In this document: one piece after another, positions 1 through 7,703 of the stretch
Numbering within the stretch: position 1 is the first letter of the stretch
How the letters are laid out: each line of letters begins with the position of its first letter
Source of the DNA: JAWMQL01 sp033283165
GTDB lineage: Bacteria; Pseudomonadota; Gammaproteobacteria; Pseudomonadales; Halieaceae
Length of the DNA: 64,000 bases
Assembly (NCBI GenBank): GCA_033283165.1
Contig: JAWMQL010000002.1
Span: forward strand, 620,001 to 684,000
Direction of reading: 5' to 3'
The notes under the pieces: model-generated
What the model was told of the DNA's origin: nothing
Seen by the model: only the letters and a program-made list of their open reading frames with translations
The model's database searches: none
Position numbers and translations under genes: made by a program

Positions 1-55
1 CACCAGTGCTTGCGGTCAGGGATGAATCACAGGGAGGTGAGCTGTCGCGCATGGA

Positions 56-160
56 CGGCCAGGGAAGGCCCGGCCAGGAAAGGCCCGGCCAGGGAAGGCC
101 CAGCCAGGAAAGGCCCTGCCAGGGAAGGCCCGGCCAGGAATGGCCCGGCCAGGAATGGCC
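56..160. repeat. 15-bp GC-rich tandem repeat, 7 units
   Basis: Seven consecutive 15-bp units with consensus cggccaggRaaggcc start at 56, 71, 86, 101, 116, 131 and 146, with one to three substitutions between units. Two forward frames are open through the repeat and encode 5-residue repeats (GQERP type and GPARK type). No start with a Shine-Dalgarno was found, so coding is unproven. The reverse-strand unit matches the comF repeat at 33244-33318 in 12 of 15 positions. Positions 1-237 hold no other recognisable feature. Confidence 0.9.
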
Positions 161-237
161 CGGGCCACCCGCCCTCAGACCCGCAGGACTGGATCAAAAG
201 GTAATAAGAAGCATGTTTTTTTGCCTATAAATATTCA

Positions 238-266
238 TTGACTCGCTGAAAACCCTGAGTGATATT
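238..266 (+). promoter_or_regulatory. Putative sigma70 promoter of the small acidic protein gene
   Basis: TTGACT at 238-243, a 17-nt spacer, then GATATT at 261-266. It lies about 45 nt upstream of the start codon at 311. The -35 matches 5/6 and the -10 matches 4/6 of the consensus. Confidence 0.45.
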
Positions 267-310
267 TGCCCCGAGTGCGACCTGGCAGATAGATCATCAG
301 GAGGTGATTT

Positions 311-532
311 ATGGGCGAACGCAATCAGGAACCTGTTACCAGCGACCCGCTGGACGACCTGTTCGAGCCAGTTCTGGGCGATCTGAGTGATGATGACCTG
401 GAAGACCTCGGGCCTGTGGCATCCGACAAGCAACGCCTGGCGGAGAAGCGGCGCCGGGCGGAACAACGCCTGGAGGAGAAACGACTGCGGGACGAGTTGG
501 GTTATTACGACCTGCAGTTCGACGACCTGTAA
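311..532 (+). CDS. Small acidic/charged protein, PA3496-like
   Basis: This 73-residue protein has an acidic N-terminal half (DPLDDLFEP, DLSDDDLEDL) followed by a basic helix (EKRRRAEQRLEEKRLRDELG) and an acidic tail. The overall plan and the KRLRxEL motif resemble the short PA3496-type proteins of Pseudomonas and relatives, which have been described as putative envelope-integrity factors; that link is from general resemblance only. There is no signal peptide or membrane segment. The start is well supported by a strong AGGAGGTGAT Shine-Dalgarno at 299-308 just before the ATG. It is monocistronic, with a promoter at 238-266 and a GC-rich hairpin after the stop. Confidence 0.7.
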   Translation: MGERNQEPVTSDPLDDLFEPVLGDLSDDDLEDLGPVASDKQRLAEKRRRAEQRLEEKRLRDELGYYDLQFDDL

Positions 533-537
533 CACCC

Positions 538-563
538 TCCCGGGGGCCTGAAGGCTCCCGGGA
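538..563 (+). terminator. GC-rich hairpin after the small protein gene
   Basis: tcccgggggcc / ggctcccggga form an 11-bp stem with one G-U pair around a 4-nt loop, directly after the stop codon. No T-run follows, so it may be a weak terminator or a 3'-stabilising stem. Confidence 0.45.
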
Positions 564-654
564 ATCAACGCGCACCTGCCGGCCGGCACCGAAGGCGTCC
601 ACATTCCAATTCCCCCCGGACCGGGGTTCAGCAAGGATATCAAATCCCCTCGCA

Positions 655-2574
655 ATGCATTACATTGCTCGCTTTGCGCTGCGGGACTCTGCCTTGAAAC
701 GCCCAATCTGGCTGCTGAGCATGGACTCGGACCAGTTCAACGCCCCCCCCACCACCACGGCTGCCCTGTTGTCATATTACCGCGCCTACGGCCGCAAGGC
801 GGCTGACTGCGAGGTCGAGCTGGTGCACTTCCGGGACGAGGCCGCTATCCCGGACTGGCTTGGGCAGTGGCGAGCAGTCGGGCTGCCGCGGGTGATGACG
901 GCCATCGCGGCCGGACTGGAACCGGTGGTCGGCCTCAGCGTCTACACCTGGAACGCGGCGGAATTCCTGCAACTGGCCCGGGAATTGAAATCCCTGTCGC
1001 CGCAACTGCTGGTGGTCGCGGGCGGGCCGCACGTACAACAGGCGGAGGACTACCTCGGTACCGAGGCTATCGACCTGGTGGTCATCGGCGAGGGTGAGGT
1101 CTGTTTCCAGGAGTTCCTGGACTGTGACCACCGTGAGCAGTGGCACAGCGTCGATGGCCTGGCCTTCCTGGACCGGGGGCAGCCCGTGCGCACTGCCGAA
1201 CGTGAGCGCTGCAGCGACCTGGACCGTTTTCCCTCGCCGCTGGACGTGCTGGAACTGTGCGACAGCGAGGGGCGGCCCCGCTACGATTCCATCTCCTACG
1301 AAACCAGCCGCGGCTGCCCCTTCCGCTGCGCGTTCTGCGAGTGGGGCACCGGCGCCATTGGCGGCAAGATGTACCAGTGGTCGATGGCGCGCATCCGCCG
1401 TGACTGGCGCCGCATCGTCGCGTCCGGGATCAAGGACCTGTGGCTGGCGGATTCCAACTTCGGCGCCCTGAAGCAGGACCTGGACAAGGCCAGGCTGATC
1501 GTGGACCTGAAACAGGAATTCGGATTACCCCTGTCTTTTGCCACCTCCTGGTCGAAGAAACACAGCCGCCAGGTGCAGGAAATCGCCCTGTTGCTGCACC
1601 GCAACCGGTTGCTGCCGCACTACCAACTCGCCCTGCAGACCCTGACGCCCGAGGCCCTGCGACTGAGCAACCGCCAGAACATGGGTGCCAATGAATACGA
1701 GCCCATTGCCAAGCGCATGTCCGAACAGGGGGTGCCCATTGCCGCTGAGCTCATCTGGGGGCTGCCCGGAGACAACCTGCCGGATTTCGAACGCAACCTG
1801 GACCGCCTGCTGGCCACCTTCCCCAACATCAACATCTTCGGCTACACCCTGCTCCCGGGTACCGAATTCTACCGGCGCCGCGAGGAATACCGCATCGAGG
1901 CCATTCCGGTGGCCGGCTACGGCAAGGCCAAGGGGGAGTATGTGGTGGGCTGTCACAGCTTCGATCGCGACCAGGGCGAAGAGGGCTATTTCCTGATCAG
2001 CGCCCATATCCTGCTGGTCCACGGCCATATCCTGCCCCTGACCACGCGCCTGCTGGCACTGGCGGGCGAGGTCCCCGTCTCGCCGTTGCTCAGGGACATG
2101 CTGCGCGCCATGGTGCAACGCTTCGGGCCGCTCGTCGAGAGCCTGGACAGCGGCGACCGCATGGCCATATACGAGGGCCGCAACCGGCTCTACCTGGCCG
2201 CCCTGTCGCGGCCTGCGGAGCTCTATACCCTGCTGGAATCGGTATTGCGGGAAAGCCATGTACGCCTGGGTGCCGACCCGCGGCGAGCCCTTCAGACCCT
2301 GGCCCTGGACCGCGCACTATGCCCGCGGGAGGGTGGCGAAACCGAGATCGAGGTGACTCTGGACTTCGACGCCCGGGCCCTGGAGCGCAGCCTGGCCGCC
2401 ATGGAACTGCCGCCGCGGGAGTGCGGCGACGGGGTGCGCCTGCGGGTACGACACCCGGGCGGGGTGGGCGAAATCCTTCACGATGCCGATGGCGGCAGCT
2501 GGTTGCGCGGCGTGATAAGTCAACAACAGCGCCTCACAGAGGCTTTTGCTGCAGGGCCTATCGCGCTAGCATAG
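655..2574 (+). CDS. B12-binding domain radical SAM protein
   Basis: A 639-residue protein with an N-terminal cobalamin-binding-like Rossmann domain (about residues 15-165, including VVAGGPHVQ and VVIGEGE). A radical SAM domain follows, with the 4Fe-4S cysteines C221, C225 and C228 in RGCPFRCAFCEWG. The middle (ELIWGLPGDN, GYTLLPGTEF) is typical of B12-binding radical SAM enzymes, which perform methylations or rearrangements. The roughly 200-residue C-terminal part is not recognised and the substrate is unknown. The ATG at 655 has no clear Shine-Dalgarno; TTG 694 or ATG 721 are alternatives, since homology to the B12 domain starts near residue 17. A zinc-ribbon protein gene follows 26 nt downstream, probably in the same operon. 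Confidence 0.85.
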   Translation: MHYIARFALRDSALKRPIWLLSMDSDQFNAPPTTTAALLSYYRAYGRKAADCEVELVHFRDEAAIPDWLGQWRAVGLPRVMTAIAAGLEPVVGLSVYTWNAAEFLQLARELKSLSPQLLVVAGGPHVQQAEDYLGTEAIDLVVIGEGEVCFQEFLDCDHREQWHSVDGLAFLDRGQPVRTAERERCSDLDRFPSPLDVLELCDSEGRPRYDSISYETSRGCPFRCAFCEWGTGAIGGKMYQWSMARIRRDWRRIVASGIKDLWLADSNFGALKQDLDKARLIVDLKQEFGLPLSFATSWSKKHSRQVQEIALLLHRNRLLPHYQLALQTLTPEALRLSNRQNMGANEYEPIAKRMSEQGVPIAAELIWGLPGDNLPDFERNLDRLLATFPNINIFGYTLLPGTEFYRRREEYRIEAIPVAGYGKAKGEYVVGCHSFDRDQGEEGYFLISAHILLVHGHILPLTTRLLALAGEVPVSPLLRDMLRAMVQRFGPLVESLDSGDRMAIYEGRNRLYLAALSRPAELYTLLESVLRESHVRLGADPRRALQTLALDRALCPREGGETEIEVTLDFDARALERSLAAMELPPRECGDGVRLRVRHPGGVGEILHDADGGSWLRGVISQQQRLTEAFAAGPIALA

Positions 2575-2600
2575 GGACCCAACTCACAGGAACCCGGATC

Positions 2601-2801
2601 ATGCCAGAACTGAAACGAGAGGTTCGACCGGTCGAGGTCAGCTACCTTTGCGACAGCTGCGGCCAGGGAATGATGGAGCGCTGCGGAGAGATGAATCCTG
2701 CCAGCGGCGATATCGAACACCGCTGCCTGATCTGCGACCACCGGCAGACATTCAAGTGGCTCTCATACCCACGGGTGGAGCACGTGGGGATGGACGACTG
2801 A
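2601..2801 (+). CDS. Small zinc-ribbon protein
   Basis: A 66-residue protein with two cysteine pairs, CDSC near residue 16 and CLIC near residue 44, giving a CxxC-x(n)-CxxC zinc ribbon, followed by HRQTFKWLSYPR. No enzymatic domain is visible. It begins 26 nt after the radical SAM gene, behind ACAGGAACCC, and is probably co-transcribed with it. It might bind nucleic acid or serve as an accessory subunit, but neither role is shown by the sequence. Confidence 0.75.
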   Translation: MPELKREVRPVEVSYLCDSCGQGMMERCGEMNPASGDIEHRCLICDHRQTFKWLSYPRVEHVGMDD

Positions 2802-2808
2802 TCCTGAG

Positions 2809-3885
2809 TCAACCCTGATCTCGGCGCAGTTGTGCCAGGCCTTCCGCGCTGGCGGGATAAACCCCGTGTTCCGTGATCAGCCCATCCACCAGCTCCGCCG
2901 GGGTCACGTCGAAGGCCGGGTTGGCAGCCAGGGTATCCCGGCCGGCCAGGGCCAGCTCCGCCATTACACCGCCGGCATCGCGCCCCACCAGTGCCAGCAC
3001 TTCCCGCTGCTCCCGCTCTTCAATGGGAATCTCCGCCCCGGAGGCGCAGTGCCAGTCAATGGTGGACTCCGGCAGGGCGACATAAAAAGGAACCCCGTGG
3101 GCCCGGGCCGCCAGCGCTTTCAGGTAGGTGCCCACCTTGTTACACACGTCGCCGTTGGCGGCAGTGCGATCTGATCCGACGATAACGCAATCGACCTCGC
3201 CCCGCTGCAGCAGCAATCCACAGGCATTATCCGCCACCACCGTACAGGGCACCCCGGCCTGCTGTAACTCCCAGGCGGTGAGAAAGCTGCCCTGGTTGCG
3301 AGGCCGGGTTTCCGATACCCAGACATGCACGTCCAGGCCAGCCTCCTGGGCCTTGTATACCGGTGCCAGCGCGGTGCCCCACTGGACGGTGGCGAGCCAG
3401 CCTGCGTTGCAGTGGGTAAGGATATTCAGCCGGCCGGCAACCGGGAGTTGCCGCAACAGGGTCAGGCCGTGTTCACCGATCCGGGAACAGTTGGCGATGT
3501 CCGCCGCCCGCAGCTCCCGGGCGGTCGCCAGCGCCTGGCGCGCACGCTCCCGCGGCGCCAGCGGCTCAACCGCACGGCGCACCTGCTCCAGAGCCCAGCG
3601 CAGGTTGACCGCGGTGGGGCGGGTCGCCAGCAGACGCTGCTCCGCCTCCGCCATGGCGGGGTCCGAGGGCTCCTGTTGCAGGGCCTGGGCCAGTCCGAAG
3701 GCGGCGGTGATGCCGATCAGCGGGGCGCCGCGCACCTGCATGGTACTGATCGCCCGGCAGTATTCCGGCAGTGACTGCAGGGCACACCAGCGCAGCTCGT
3801 GGGGCAGCAGGGTCTGGTCGATGATCTCCGTGCACTGCAGTTGTTCGTTCCAGTGCAGGCTGGCCAGCCTGGAGGGGTTCTCCAT
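2809..3885 (-). CDS. mtnA: Methylthioribose-1-phosphate isomerase MtnA
   Basis: MtnA converts 5-methylthioribose-1-phosphate to methylthioribulose-1-phosphate in the methionine salvage pathway. The 358-residue protein has the eIF2B-like fold signatures: VRGAPLIGI near residues 51-59, the catalytic cysteine in THCNAGWLATV (C159), and the catalytic aspartate in GSDRTAANGDVCNKVGTY (D239). These match Cys160 and Asp240 of the Bacillus enzyme. It is convergent with the radical SAM/zinc-ribbon operon. Its ATG overlaps the stop of the upstream membrane-protein gene by one base (TGATG), so it is probably translationally coupled. No other mtn gene lies nearby. Confidence 0.93.
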   Translation of the reverse strand: MENPSRLASLHWNEQLQCTEIIDQTLLPHELRWCALQSLPEYCRAISTMQVRGAPLIGITAAFGLAQALQQEPSDPAMAEAEQRLLATRPTAVNLRWALEQVRRAVEPLAPRERARQALATARELRAADIANCSRIGEHGLTLLRQLPVAGRLNILTHCNAGWLATVQWGTALAPVYKAQEAGLDVHVWVSETRPRNQGSFLTAWELQQAGVPCTVVADNACGLLLQRGEVDCVIVGSDRTAANGDVCNKVGTYLKALAARAHGVPFYVALPESTIDWHCASGAEIPIEEREQREVLALVGRDAGGVMAELALAGRDTLAANPAFDVTPAELVDGLITEHGVYPASAEGLAQLRRDQG

Positions 3886-4760
3886 CAGGCAGCCGTCCCG
3901 GACTGGCTGGTTTCGGGCTGCCCCGTTTCGTCATGACTGGTTTCAGACTGCCATTCGAATACATTCAGCTCGATAAAGATAAAGGCGAACAGCCACAGGA
4001 AGGCGTCCCAGAAATCGAGGAAATCCCCCGCCACACCCCAGTAACCGGCCGCCAGGAACAGGATGGAATAGAGGGTGAATTTGACGTACTTGGTCAGGTT
4101 CATAATGTAGTCTGACAGGTCTCCGCGCAGCTGCAGCCGCACCTCGATTTCCAGTACGACCACCACCAGTATCCAGGTCGCGGCGTTGATCACATCCACC
4201 CAGGCCAGGTAGCGCGCTGCCTGCAGCCTGTCCGTGGCGGCCACGATATCGAATCCGTTGAGGCGCCAGAATTCGGCCCCGGCTGTCTGGCAGGTACTGG
4301 CGTCCAGCGGCAGGTATTCGTCTATGTCCACCAGCAGCGACATGCCCTGGTCCGCCACGGCGCAGGGATCGAAGCCCGGCAGGAGGCTGGCATCCAGCAG
4401 CGTCAGCAGTTCGGCACAGTAGCCGCTGAAGGCGTATACCACGGCGACATAGCAGATGCCGCGGATACCGTGCAGGGCGAGTTTGACCGGGCCGCGGATC
4501 TTCCGGTCGTCCAGTACCGAGGTTTCCAGTTCGAATAACAGCAGCAGGATCACCCAGGCACCCGTGTCGATGGTGGCGGCGAACACCTGGATTATCTGGC
4601 CCAGCGCCACGCCGTGCACAAAGGTGTGCTCCAGGGCCAGCAATTCCTCCTGCAGAAACAGCAGTACGTTGATAGAGAGCAGGCTGTAGGTCAGGTACTT
4701 CACCCAGGTAAAGAGCCGGTCACCCCGGCCACCGGCTAACAGGCCAGCCCCTTCTGTCAT
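3885..4760 (-). CDS. Multi-pass membrane protein of unknown function
   Basis: A 291-residue protein with five or six hydrophobic segments, roughly residues 22-42, 55-78, 95-115, 185-210 and 230-275. Acidic residues sit next to or inside segments (LLLLFELE, VVVVLEIEV). Two cysteines flank a soluble loop between segments 3 and 4 (GFDPCAVAD, DASTCQTAG), suggesting a periplasmic disulfide. The C-terminus is hydrophilic. The ATG has an AAGGGA Shine-Dalgarno. It is the first gene of a TGATG-coupled pair with mtnA, and puuA lies 10 nt upstream on the same strand, so the three may form one transcript. I do not recognise the family. Confidence 0.75.
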   Translation of the reverse strand: MTEGAGLLAGGRGDRLFTWVKYLTYSLLSINVLLFLQEELLALEHTFVHGVALGQIIQVFAATIDTGAWVILLLLFELETSVLDDRKIRGPVKLALHGIRGICYVAVVYAFSGYCAELLTLLDASLLPGFDPCAVADQGMSLLVDIDEYLPLDASTCQTAGAEFWRLNGFDIVAATDRLQAARYLAWVDVINAATWILVVVVLEIEVRLQLRGDLSDYIMNLTKYVKFTLYSILFLAAGYWGVAGDFLDFWDAFLWLFAFIFIELNVFEWQSETSHDETGQPETSQSGTAA

Positions 4761-4770
4761 TCGTCCCTTC

Positions 4771-6120
4771 CTAGACCTGCAGCAGCAGGTGTTCGCGCTC
4801 CCAGGAACTGATCACGCGGTTGAACTCCTCGAACTCATCGAGCTTCACGGCGGCATAAGCGCGCAGGAACAACTCTCCGAACATCTCCACCAGCTCCGGT
4901 GTATCGTGCAGGTGACGCAGACCCTCCTCCAGGGTGCGCGCAACCTCTACATCGTCTTCATTGGCCGTGCCCTGGTGCGGCTCAGTGGGAACCAGGCCCT
5001 GGCGCATGCCCAGCAAACCCGACGCCAGCGTGGCAGCCATGGCCAGGTAGGGGTTCACGTCTGCGCCGGGAAAGCGGTTTTCCACCCGGGTACCGACGGC
5101 ATTGCTCTGGGGTACCCGGAACGCCGTGGTGCGGTTTTCATGCCCCCAGTTCAGATTGATCGGCGCAGAGATATCCGGCGCCAGGCGGCGATAGGAGTTC
5201 ACGTTGGGCGCGTACAGGGAGATCAACTCCGGCGTGTAACGCTGCAGGCCAGCGATATAGCTGCGAAACGCGGCATTGTGGTCGCCGTTTTCGTCAACGA
5301 ATATGTTCTCTCCCGACGCAGCACTTACCACGCTCTGGTGGATATGCATGGCACTGCCCGGCTCGTTTTTCATCGGCCTGGCCATGAAGGTGGCGTACAT
5401 GTCGTACTTGTGGGCAGTCTCCCGCACTGTGCGCTTGAAGGTGAAAACCTCGTCCGCCAGGCGCAGGGCGTCACCGTGGCGGAAGTTGATCTCCATCTGC
5501 GCCGCCCCGTTCTCGTGAATCAGGGTATCTACCTGCAGTTCCTGGGCATCGGCGTAGTCGTACATGTCCTCCACGAAATCCTCGAATTCGGCCACCGCAT
5601 CGATGCTGTAGGACAGGCGGGAGGACTCGGCGCGGCCGGAACGGCCCACCGGCGGGGTCAGTTCGTAGTCGGGATCCGTATTGCGGCTTACCAGGTAAAA
5701 CTCCACCTCGGGCGCAACCACCGGACGCAGACCCGCCTCATCGTACAGCGCCAGGATCTTGCGCAGCACATTGCGGGTGGACAGCGGGTGGGGATTGCCG
5801 TCCATCGTGTAGCAGTCGTGAATGATCTGGGCGGTGGGTTCCCGGGCCCAGGGCACCAGGCGCAGGGTGGTGGCATCGGGCTTCAGGATCATGTCCGCAT
5901 CGGTAGGCTCGACAAAACTCCAGTGCTCGTCGGAGTATTCACCGGTCACGGTCTGGATCATGATGCTCTCGGGCAAACGCGGTTCGCCGTGGCCAAGGAA
6001 CTGGTGGGCGGGAATGAACTTGCCGCGCGCGTTGCCGGTCATGTCCGGTACCAGGCACTCCACCTCGGATATCTGGTGCTGCTTGAGCCAGTTTTTGATC
6101 GCCTGTTTGTCGCTGTCCAT
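4771..6120 (-). CDS. puuA: Gamma-glutamylputrescine synthetase (glutamine synthetase family)
   Basis: A class-I glutamine-synthetase fold protein of 449 residues. It has the N-terminal beta-grasp region (VECLVPDMTGNARGK) and the catalytic core motifs VVAPEVEFYL, HENGAAQMEINF, GSAMHIHQSV, NLNWGHENRTTAFRVP and ENRFPGADVNPYLAMAA. Pairing with a divergent puuB-type oxidase supports gamma-glutamylation of putrescine rather than glutamine synthesis. The start chosen is the ATG at 6120 (MDSDKQ), which has AGAGG upstream; an upstream in-frame start at 6168 would add 16 residues without good support. The enzyme may accept other polyamines. Confidence 0.85.
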   Translation of the reverse strand: MDSDKQAIKNWLKQHQISEVECLVPDMTGNARGKFIPAHQFLGHGEPRLPESIMIQTVTGEYSDEHWSFVEPTDADMILKPDATTLRLVPWAREPTAQIIHDCYTMDGNPHPLSTRNVLRKILALYDEAGLRPVVAPEVEFYLVSRNTDPDYELTPPVGRSGRAESSRLSYSIDAVAEFEDFVEDMYDYADAQELQVDTLIHENGAAQMEINFRHGDALRLADEVFTFKRTVRETAHKYDMYATFMARPMKNEPGSAMHIHQSVVSAASGENIFVDENGDHNAAFRSYIAGLQRYTPELISLYAPNVNSYRRLAPDISAPINLNWGHENRTTAFRVPQSNAVGTRVENRFPGADVNPYLAMAATLASGLLGMRQGLVPTEPHQGTANEDDVEVARTLEEGLRHLHDTPELVEMFGELFLRAYAAVKLDEFEEFNRVISSWEREHLLLQV

Positions 6121-6156
6121 ACGGACCTCTAGATGCCGAAAGTCCGAGTATCGCAG

Positions 6157-6179
6157 CACTTGATTCACCGGTTCAAGTG
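6157..6179. promoter_or_regulatory. Dyad in the puuA/puuB divergent promoter region
   Basis: CACTTGA (6157-6163) and TCAAGTG (6173-6179) form a perfect 7-bp inverted repeat separated by 9 nt. It lies midway in the 114-bp gap between the divergent puuA and puuB genes, a natural place for a shared operator. The regulator is unknown and no regulator gene lies nearby. Confidence 0.4.
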
Positions 6180-6234
6180 AGGCTACCCCAAGGGGTTATG
6201 CGCCCTCCCGGCCCCTCCGGAGTATATTTACACC

Positions 6235-7521
6235 ATGCAAGCACAAGCCCACGTCGATTCCTGGTACGCCGCCAGCGCCACGTCGCAGCCGGTCCATCCA
6301 CCCCTGGAAGGTGTGCAGCGCGCCGATGTCTGCATTGTCGGCGGCGGTTATACCGGCCTGTCCAGCGCCCTGCACCTGGCACAGCGGGGCTACAGCGTTA
6401 TCCTGCTGGAGGCGAATAAACTAGGCTGGGGAGCGTCGGGACGCAACGGCGGGCACGTGGGCACCGGCCAGCGCGCCGACCAGGATACCCTGGAGAAACT
6501 GGTCGGCCTGGAGCGGGCCCGGGCCCTGTGGCAACTGGGCCTGGAAGCGGTGGACACGGTTTGCGAGCTGATCGACCGGCACCAGATCGACTGTGAGCTG
6601 AAATACGGCAACCTGCACGTGGCCTCCAAGGCCGGCGAGGTGAGCGGGATGGCAGCGGAGGCGGAGCACCTGCAGGGCACTTACGGCTACGACCAGGTTC
6701 GCTTTGTGCCCGGGGAGGAACTGGCGGAGATGACCTCCGGCCAGGGCTTTCACGCCGGCCTGCTGGATTCCGGAGCACGGCACCTGCATCCGCTGAACTA
6801 TGCACTTGGCCTGGCACGCGCCGCGACCGATCTGGGCGCGACGCTGCACGAGGACAGCCGGGTGCTGTCCTACAGCGAAGGCGACAAGGTCCGGATCCGC
6901 ACCGACCGCGGCGAGGTCCACGCGGATTTCCTGGTACTGGGCTGCAACGGCTACCTGGACAAACTGGAACCGCGCGCCGCCGGGCGCATCATGCCCATCA
7001 ACAACTACATGCTGGCCACGGAACCGCTGCCGGAGGAGACCGCACGCCGCCTGATACGCGACGACTGTTCCATGTCCGACAGCCTGTTCGTCATCAATTA
7101 CTGGAAACTGTCGGCGGACAACCGCCTGCTGTTCGGCGGCGGTGAAAGCTATACCCGCAAATTTCCTGCGGACATAAAACAGTTCGTGCGCAAGTACATG
7201 TTGCGCATCTACCCGGAGCTGGCGCAGACCCGCATCGAATACGGCTGGGGTGGCACCCTCGCGATCACGCTCAACCGCATGCCGGACTTTGGCCGCCTGT
7301 CACCACAGGTGTTGTACGCTCACGGTTACTCCGGCCACGGGGTACCGACAGCCACCCTGGCGGGCAAACTGCTGGCGGAGGTGATCAGCGGTACGGCGGA
7401 GCGCTTCGACGTGATGGCCGCGGTGCCCTCGCGCCAGTTTCCAGGAGGAACATTGCTGCGCTGGCCGGGACTGGTAGCGGGTATGCTGTTCTACAGCCTG
7501 CGCGATCGACTGGGGCGCTAG
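6235..7521 (+). CDS. puuB: Gamma-glutamylputrescine oxidase (FAD-dependent, PuuB/OrdL type)
   Basis: A 428-residue DAO-family flavoenzyme. An N-terminal FAD-binding Rossmann motif (DVCIVGGGYTGLSSALHLAQ, residues 31-50) is followed by the LGWGASGRNGGHVGTGQ stretch typical of gamma-glutamylputrescine oxidases. The C-terminal part has YGWGGTLAITLNRMPDFG and YAHGYSGHGVPTATLAGKLLAE. It oxidises gamma-glutamylputrescine to the aminobutyraldehyde, the step after PuuA, with which it is divergently paired. A putative terminator follows at 7564-7595. Confidence 0.87.
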   Translation: MQAQAHVDSWYAASATSQPVHPPLEGVQRADVCIVGGGYTGLSSALHLAQRGYSVILLEANKLGWGASGRNGGHVGTGQRADQDTLEKLVGLERARALWQLGLEAVDTVCELIDRHQIDCELKYGNLHVASKAGEVSGMAAEAEHLQGTYGYDQVRFVPGEELAEMTSGQGFHAGLLDSGARHLHPLNYALGLARAATDLGATLHEDSRVLSYSEGDKVRIRTDRGEVHADFLVLGCNGYLDKLEPRAAGRIMPINNYMLATEPLPEETARRLIRDDCSMSDSLFVINYWKLSADNRLLFGGGESYTRKFPADIKQFVRKYMLRIYPELAQTRIEYGWGGTLAITLNRMPDFGRLSPQVLYAHGYSGHGVPTATLAGKLLAEVISGTAERFDVMAAVPSRQFPGGTLLRWPGLVAGMLFYSLRDRLGR

Positions 7522-7563
7522 TCGAGTTTTCACTCCAAAAAAAGTAAATTTTACCGGTTTTTT

Positions 7564-7595
7564 CACTGCCTATGTCAAAACAGGCAGCGTATTTT
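7564..7595 (+). terminator. Rho-independent terminator of puuB
   Basis: ctgcct and aggcag form a 6-bp stem with a 10-nt loop, followed after 2 nt by TATTTTT. It lies about 45 nt after the puuB stop. Confidence 0.55.
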
Positions 7596-7703
7596 TAAAT
7601 AATCAGTGGTCGCACTGAGGTCGATGCAGACTTATTCGTTTCAATAAAAGCCGTCGGCTGATAACAAAACAAAACCCCAAACATTGTAAGGTAGGAAGCT
7701 CGA

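Noticed and set aside
6..230. 74-residue ORF through the 15-bp repeat
   Set aside because: Two frames are equally open because the unit is a multiple of three, and there is no ribosome-binding site for either. Treated as a repeat only.
4789..6132. 447-residue frame opposite puuA
   Set aside because: Shadow of puuA; the real gene has all glutamine-synthetase motifs.
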